Shown: one piece after another, positions 32,405 through 34,440 of the stretch
Position numbering within the stretch: position 1 is the first letter of the stretch
How the letters are laid out: each line of letters opens with the position of its first letter
NCBI RefSeq assembly: GCF_000787835.1
Contig: NZ_BBPP01000037.1
Coordinates: 54,613-89,052, forward strand
Source of the DNA: Streptacidiphilus melanogenes
GTDB taxonomy: Bacteria; Actinomycetota; Actinomycetes; Streptomycetales; Streptomycetaceae
Direction of reading: 5' to 3'
DNA: 34,440 nucleotides
Made by a program: the position numbers and the translations under genes
Notes under the pieces: generated by a model
Database searches by the model: none
Seen by the model: the letters and a program-made list of their open reading frames with translations, nothing else
Told to the model about the DNA's origin: nothing

Positions 32405-32431
32405 CGGACGCCCGGGCAGGCGGCCGTCAGC
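32400..32431. terminator. Terminator between kinase-like gene and glucanase
   Basis: An imperfect stem: gctgacgg (32400-32407) with ccgtcagc (32424-32431), continued by cgcc/ggcg across one mismatch, in the 43-base gap between convergent genes. Confidence 0.55.
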
Positions 32432-32447
32432 GGCGAGCGGGGGCGGC

Positions 32448-34121
32448 TCAGGTGGCGGAGAAGCTGAACCAGTGGACGTTGACGAAGTCGCCGCCGCTGC
32501 CGCCACTGAAGGTGAGGTAGAGGTCGTGGACGCCGGTGGCCGTGCCGGAGAGGTTCATCGGGATCGTCTGCCAGCTCTGCCAGCCGCCGGTGTTCGCGAT
32601 GTCGACCTCGGCGATCACCGGCCCACTGGTGCTGTCGAGCCGGAACTGCACGGCGCCGCTGACGCCGGAGGCGGCCCCGGAGGCGAGGCGGGCCAGCACG
32701 CGCCGCGGCGAGGAGCTGCCGAAGTCAACGCCCTGGTACTTCAGCCAGTCGCCGGAGGAGATCCAGCCGACGTCCAGTCCGCCGCCGGTGTCCGAGCAGG
32801 ACTCGGTGCCGGTGCCGCTCTGCGCGGAGTAGCCGGAGGCCGCGATGGTGGAGTAGGCGCTGACGCCGGTTCCGCCGCCGCCTCCCCCACCGCCGCCGCC
32901 CGATCCGGTGACGCCGCTGCCGAGGGAGATCGTCCAGGAGGTCGGCGCGTAGTCCTGGAGGTGCCCGTCGACCGGCGCGCTGCCGGTGGGGCCGACGTCG
33001 TCGTAGGGGAAGGCGTAGCCGATCGACGCGTACTTGTGGACCAGCCTGGCGTAGTGGTTGGTGACGGCGTTGGTGTAGTACTGCGCGGGGGTGACGCCGC
33101 CGGGCTGGTTCTCGCCGCCCGCCAGCAGCAGCGTGCTGCGGTTCAGCGCCGCCCCGAGCCGCGCGGCCACCGCGCCGCGGGCGTCCCCACCCGAGTTGTA
33201 GAGCGGGCCGCTGTTGCAGCTGAAGATGTCGCTCGCGCTGGGACGGGTGAAGGCGACGCCGTCGTCGTTCAGGCCGGAGAAGGTGAGCACCCCGCCTGAG
33301 ACCGTGCCGGTGAAGGTGCCGAAGGACTGCGTGTCGACCGTCAGGGGTGTGCCAGCGAACCGGCTCCACACCTGGTCGAGGTAGGGGTTCCAGTAGCCGC
33401 CGAAGTCGGTGGCGGAGTGGACGGGTGACATGACGCGGAGCACCGCGCCCGAGCTGTCGGTGGCCACCAGGGTGTCCCAGGGCGCGCCGTCGCTCGCATG
33501 CTGCGCGACCAGCCCGGAGGCGATCGAGGACAGCGCCCCGGCGGGCAGCGGGCTGACCGTCTGGGTGCCGGAACTCCCGGTCGTCCGCATGGAGACGGGC
33601 GAGGCGACCAGGTCGACGTAGCTGATGTTGGCGTAGAGGTTGGTGCTGTTGTAGGTGAACTCGCAGAAGGTCCAGTTCGTCAGCCAGTTGGGATCCGAAG
33701 GGGTGAATCCCGGCTGGACGAGGCCCGGGACCGTGCCGGGGTTGACGAAGAACTGGATCTTCTTGCCGACGGAGAACCAGACCCGCCCGCCGATGACGTA
33801 GTCGGTGAGCGTGACGGTCGTCGAGGTGCCCGAAGCGCCCAGGGCGATCGCGTAGTCGGGGGCGGGCGTGAGCGTGGCGGAGGGGTTGGGCAGGCGGTGG
33901 AACGCCCCGTCCGACCCGACGAAGCCGGGCCACCCGGTGCTGTCGGCGCCGGAGATGTAGGCGTAGACGGCGGTGCTCGCACCGGAGTTGTTCTGCAGGG
34001 TGACAGGCAGCGAGGCCGCGGCGGACGCGGTGGAGGCCAGGCCGGGAAGCCAGGCGGGCGCGGTGAGCGCGGCCGTGGCGGCGGTGGCCGTGGCGGCGAG
34101 GAAGGTGCGTCGTGAGAGCAA
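32448..34121 (-). CDS. GH64 beta-1,3-glucanase with CBM6
   Basis: A 557-residue exported enzyme. The signal has twin arginine (SRRTFLAA), so Tat export is likely, with cleavage near residue 36. Residues 37-400 are glycoside hydrolase family 64 (laminaripentaose-producing beta-1,3-glucanase); Glu154 in FCEFTYN and Asp170 in SYVDLVA sit 16 residues apart, as the catalytic pair of the family does. A Gly-rich linker (about 407-419) follows, then a CBM6-like carbohydrate-binding module to the end (YSAQSGTGTES, GDWLKYQGVDFG, FVNVHWFSF). It degrades fungal or yeast wall glucan outside the cell. The start is TTG 34121 with GGAGG 4 bases before it; no ATG fits. Confidence 0.93.
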   Translation of the reverse strand: MLSRRTFLAATATAATAALTAPAWLPGLASTASAAASLPVTLQNNSGASTAVYAYISGADSTGWPGFVGSDGAFHRLPNPSATLTPAPDYAIALGASGTSTTVTLTDYVIGGRVWFSVGKKIQFFVNPGTVPGLVQPGFTPSDPNWLTNWTFCEFTYNSTNLYANISYVDLVASPVSMRTTGSSGTQTVSPLPAGALSSIASGLVAQHASDGAPWDTLVATDSSGAVLRVMSPVHSATDFGGYWNPYLDQVWSRFAGTPLTVDTQSFGTFTGTVSGGVLTFSGLNDDGVAFTRPSASDIFSCNSGPLYNSGGDARGAVAARLGAALNRSTLLLAGGENQPGGVTPAQYYTNAVTNHYARLVHKYASIGYAFPYDDVGPTGSAPVDGHLQDYAPTSWTISLGSGVTGSGGGGGGGGGGTGVSAYSTIAASGYSAQSGTGTESCSDTGGGLDVGWISSGDWLKYQGVDFGSSSPRRVLARLASGAASGVSGAVQFRLDSTSGPVIAEVDIANTGGWQSWQTIPMNLSGTATGVHDLYLTFSGGSGGDFVNVHWFSFSAT

Positions 34122-34206
34122 GAGGCCTCCAAGGGCTGGGCGGAGCTGACCCGCGTCCCCACGTCGCGGATGAACGAATGGTGTAGACCGCTCGACACCG
34201 CTCGAA

Positions 34207-34236
34207 ACTATCTCGGGACCACCATGTTCCCGTCAA
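34207..34236 (-). promoter_or_regulatory. Promoter of the GH64 gene
   Basis: Minus strand TTGACG (34236-34231), 18-base spacer, GATAGT (34212-34207), about 80 bases before the TTG start. A ccgctcga direct repeat just downstream (34187-34205) may be a regulator site. Confidence 0.5.
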
Positions 34237-34326
34237 TACTTGGGATCCTTACGGCCATTTAAGGTTTCCTGCCTTCAGGGCTTGTACACAGCACGCCCGT
34301 TGACCTCCCGGCCCGCGCACAACGGG

Positions 34327-34362
34327 GCAGGGCCCGCCAGGTGAAGACCTGGCGGGCCCTGC
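34327..34362 (-). terminator. Terminator of the gene at the right edge
   Basis: A perfect 16-bp stem (34327-34342 with 34347-34362) and gaag tetraloop, 18 bases after the stop at 34380. Confidence 0.85.
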
Positions 34363-34379
34363 GGTGGCGCGTCCTTGGA

Positions 34380-34440
34380 TCAGGAGGCGTTCAGTGCGGT
34401 GTCGTCGAGGACGAAGCTGGTCTGCAGGCTGGAGTCCTCG
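34380..34440 (-). CDS. C-terminal end of a secreted protein (5' part outside window)
   Basis: The last codons read EDSSLQTSFVLDDTALNAS and then TGA. The FVLDDTALN ending parallels FLVDDTSLRLD at the end of the secreted protein at 23153, so this gene probably also ends in a jelly-roll-type domain and belongs to a secreted protein. A terminator follows at once. Nothing else of the gene can be seen. Confidence 0.6.
   Translation of the reverse strand, partial: EDSSLQTSFVLDDTALNAS

Overview
The window is a stretch of a GC-rich (about 70% or more) actinobacterial chromosome, most like Streptomyces or a close Streptomycetaceae relative. The evidence is codon third positions that are almost all G or C, GTG and TTG starts, twin-arginine and lipoprotein signals, SpoIIE-type phosphatase and RsbW-like ATPase genes, a large LuxR/LAL regulator, a polyketide acyltransferase remnant and many secreted hydrolases. 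No tRNA, rRNA, CRISPR array, transposase or complete insertion sequence was seen. The mix of accessory genes, gene fragments and repeats looks like a variable chromosomal arm, which is an inference.

Layout. 1-700: the 3' part of a membrane-anchored extracellular protein. 838-3407: an arylamine N-acetyltransferase/RidA pair, divergent from a membrane PP2C phosphatase. 3535-4540 (minus): a leader peptide, a DUF4395 membrane protein and a thioredoxin-like protein, probably one thiol-related operon. 4701-5776 (minus): an alpha/beta hydrolase fused in frame to the frameshifted remnant of another gene. 5855-8650 (plus): a HAD hydrolase, a lipoprotein esterase and an L,D-transpeptidase. 8743-11733 (minus): a fused alpha-beta glycyl-tRNA synthetase, unusual for this group. 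12025-14926 (plus): a secreted metallophosphoesterase and a secreted protein of unknown function. 14908-15585 (minus): an unrecognised cytoplasmic protein. 15692-18378: a flavin monooxygenase and a DUF1684 protein, convergent, each preceded by a candidate leader peptide. 18503-19122: the orphan C-terminal domain of an APC permease and a small membrane protein.

19126-22919 (minus) is the most interesting part. A promoter drives a 30-residue Cys-containing peptide, then a strong hairpin, then a PqqD-like/M50 membrane metalloprotease, then a TPR protein with an ATPase-like N-terminus that lacks a P-loop. I read this as a compact peptide-maturation or peptide-signalling cassette (RiPP-like) that I cannot match to a named class.

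23153-25099 (minus) is a secreted HExxE-type protein, followed by a LAL regulator (25306-28188), an acyltransferase-domain relic with an 85-bp duplicated segment (28390-28845), an anti-sigma-like ATPase (28854-29330), an FAD monooxygenase (29494-31152), a kinase-fold protein (31262-32404), a GH64 beta-1,3-glucanase with a CBM6 (32448-34121) and the C-terminal end of one more secreted protein at the right edge.

A second theme is regulation by tiny upstream ORFs. Three candidate leader peptides (4463-4540 minus, 18298-18378 minus, 15692-15805 plus) each start exactly 7 nt after a putative -10 box that is itself 17 nt from a TTGAC-type -35, so all three would be leaderless. Two share a 27-nt identical core encoding HIDFGRVW, and two end in Cys codons. 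They sit before genes that fit thiol or sulfur metabolism, suggesting cysteine-sensing control.
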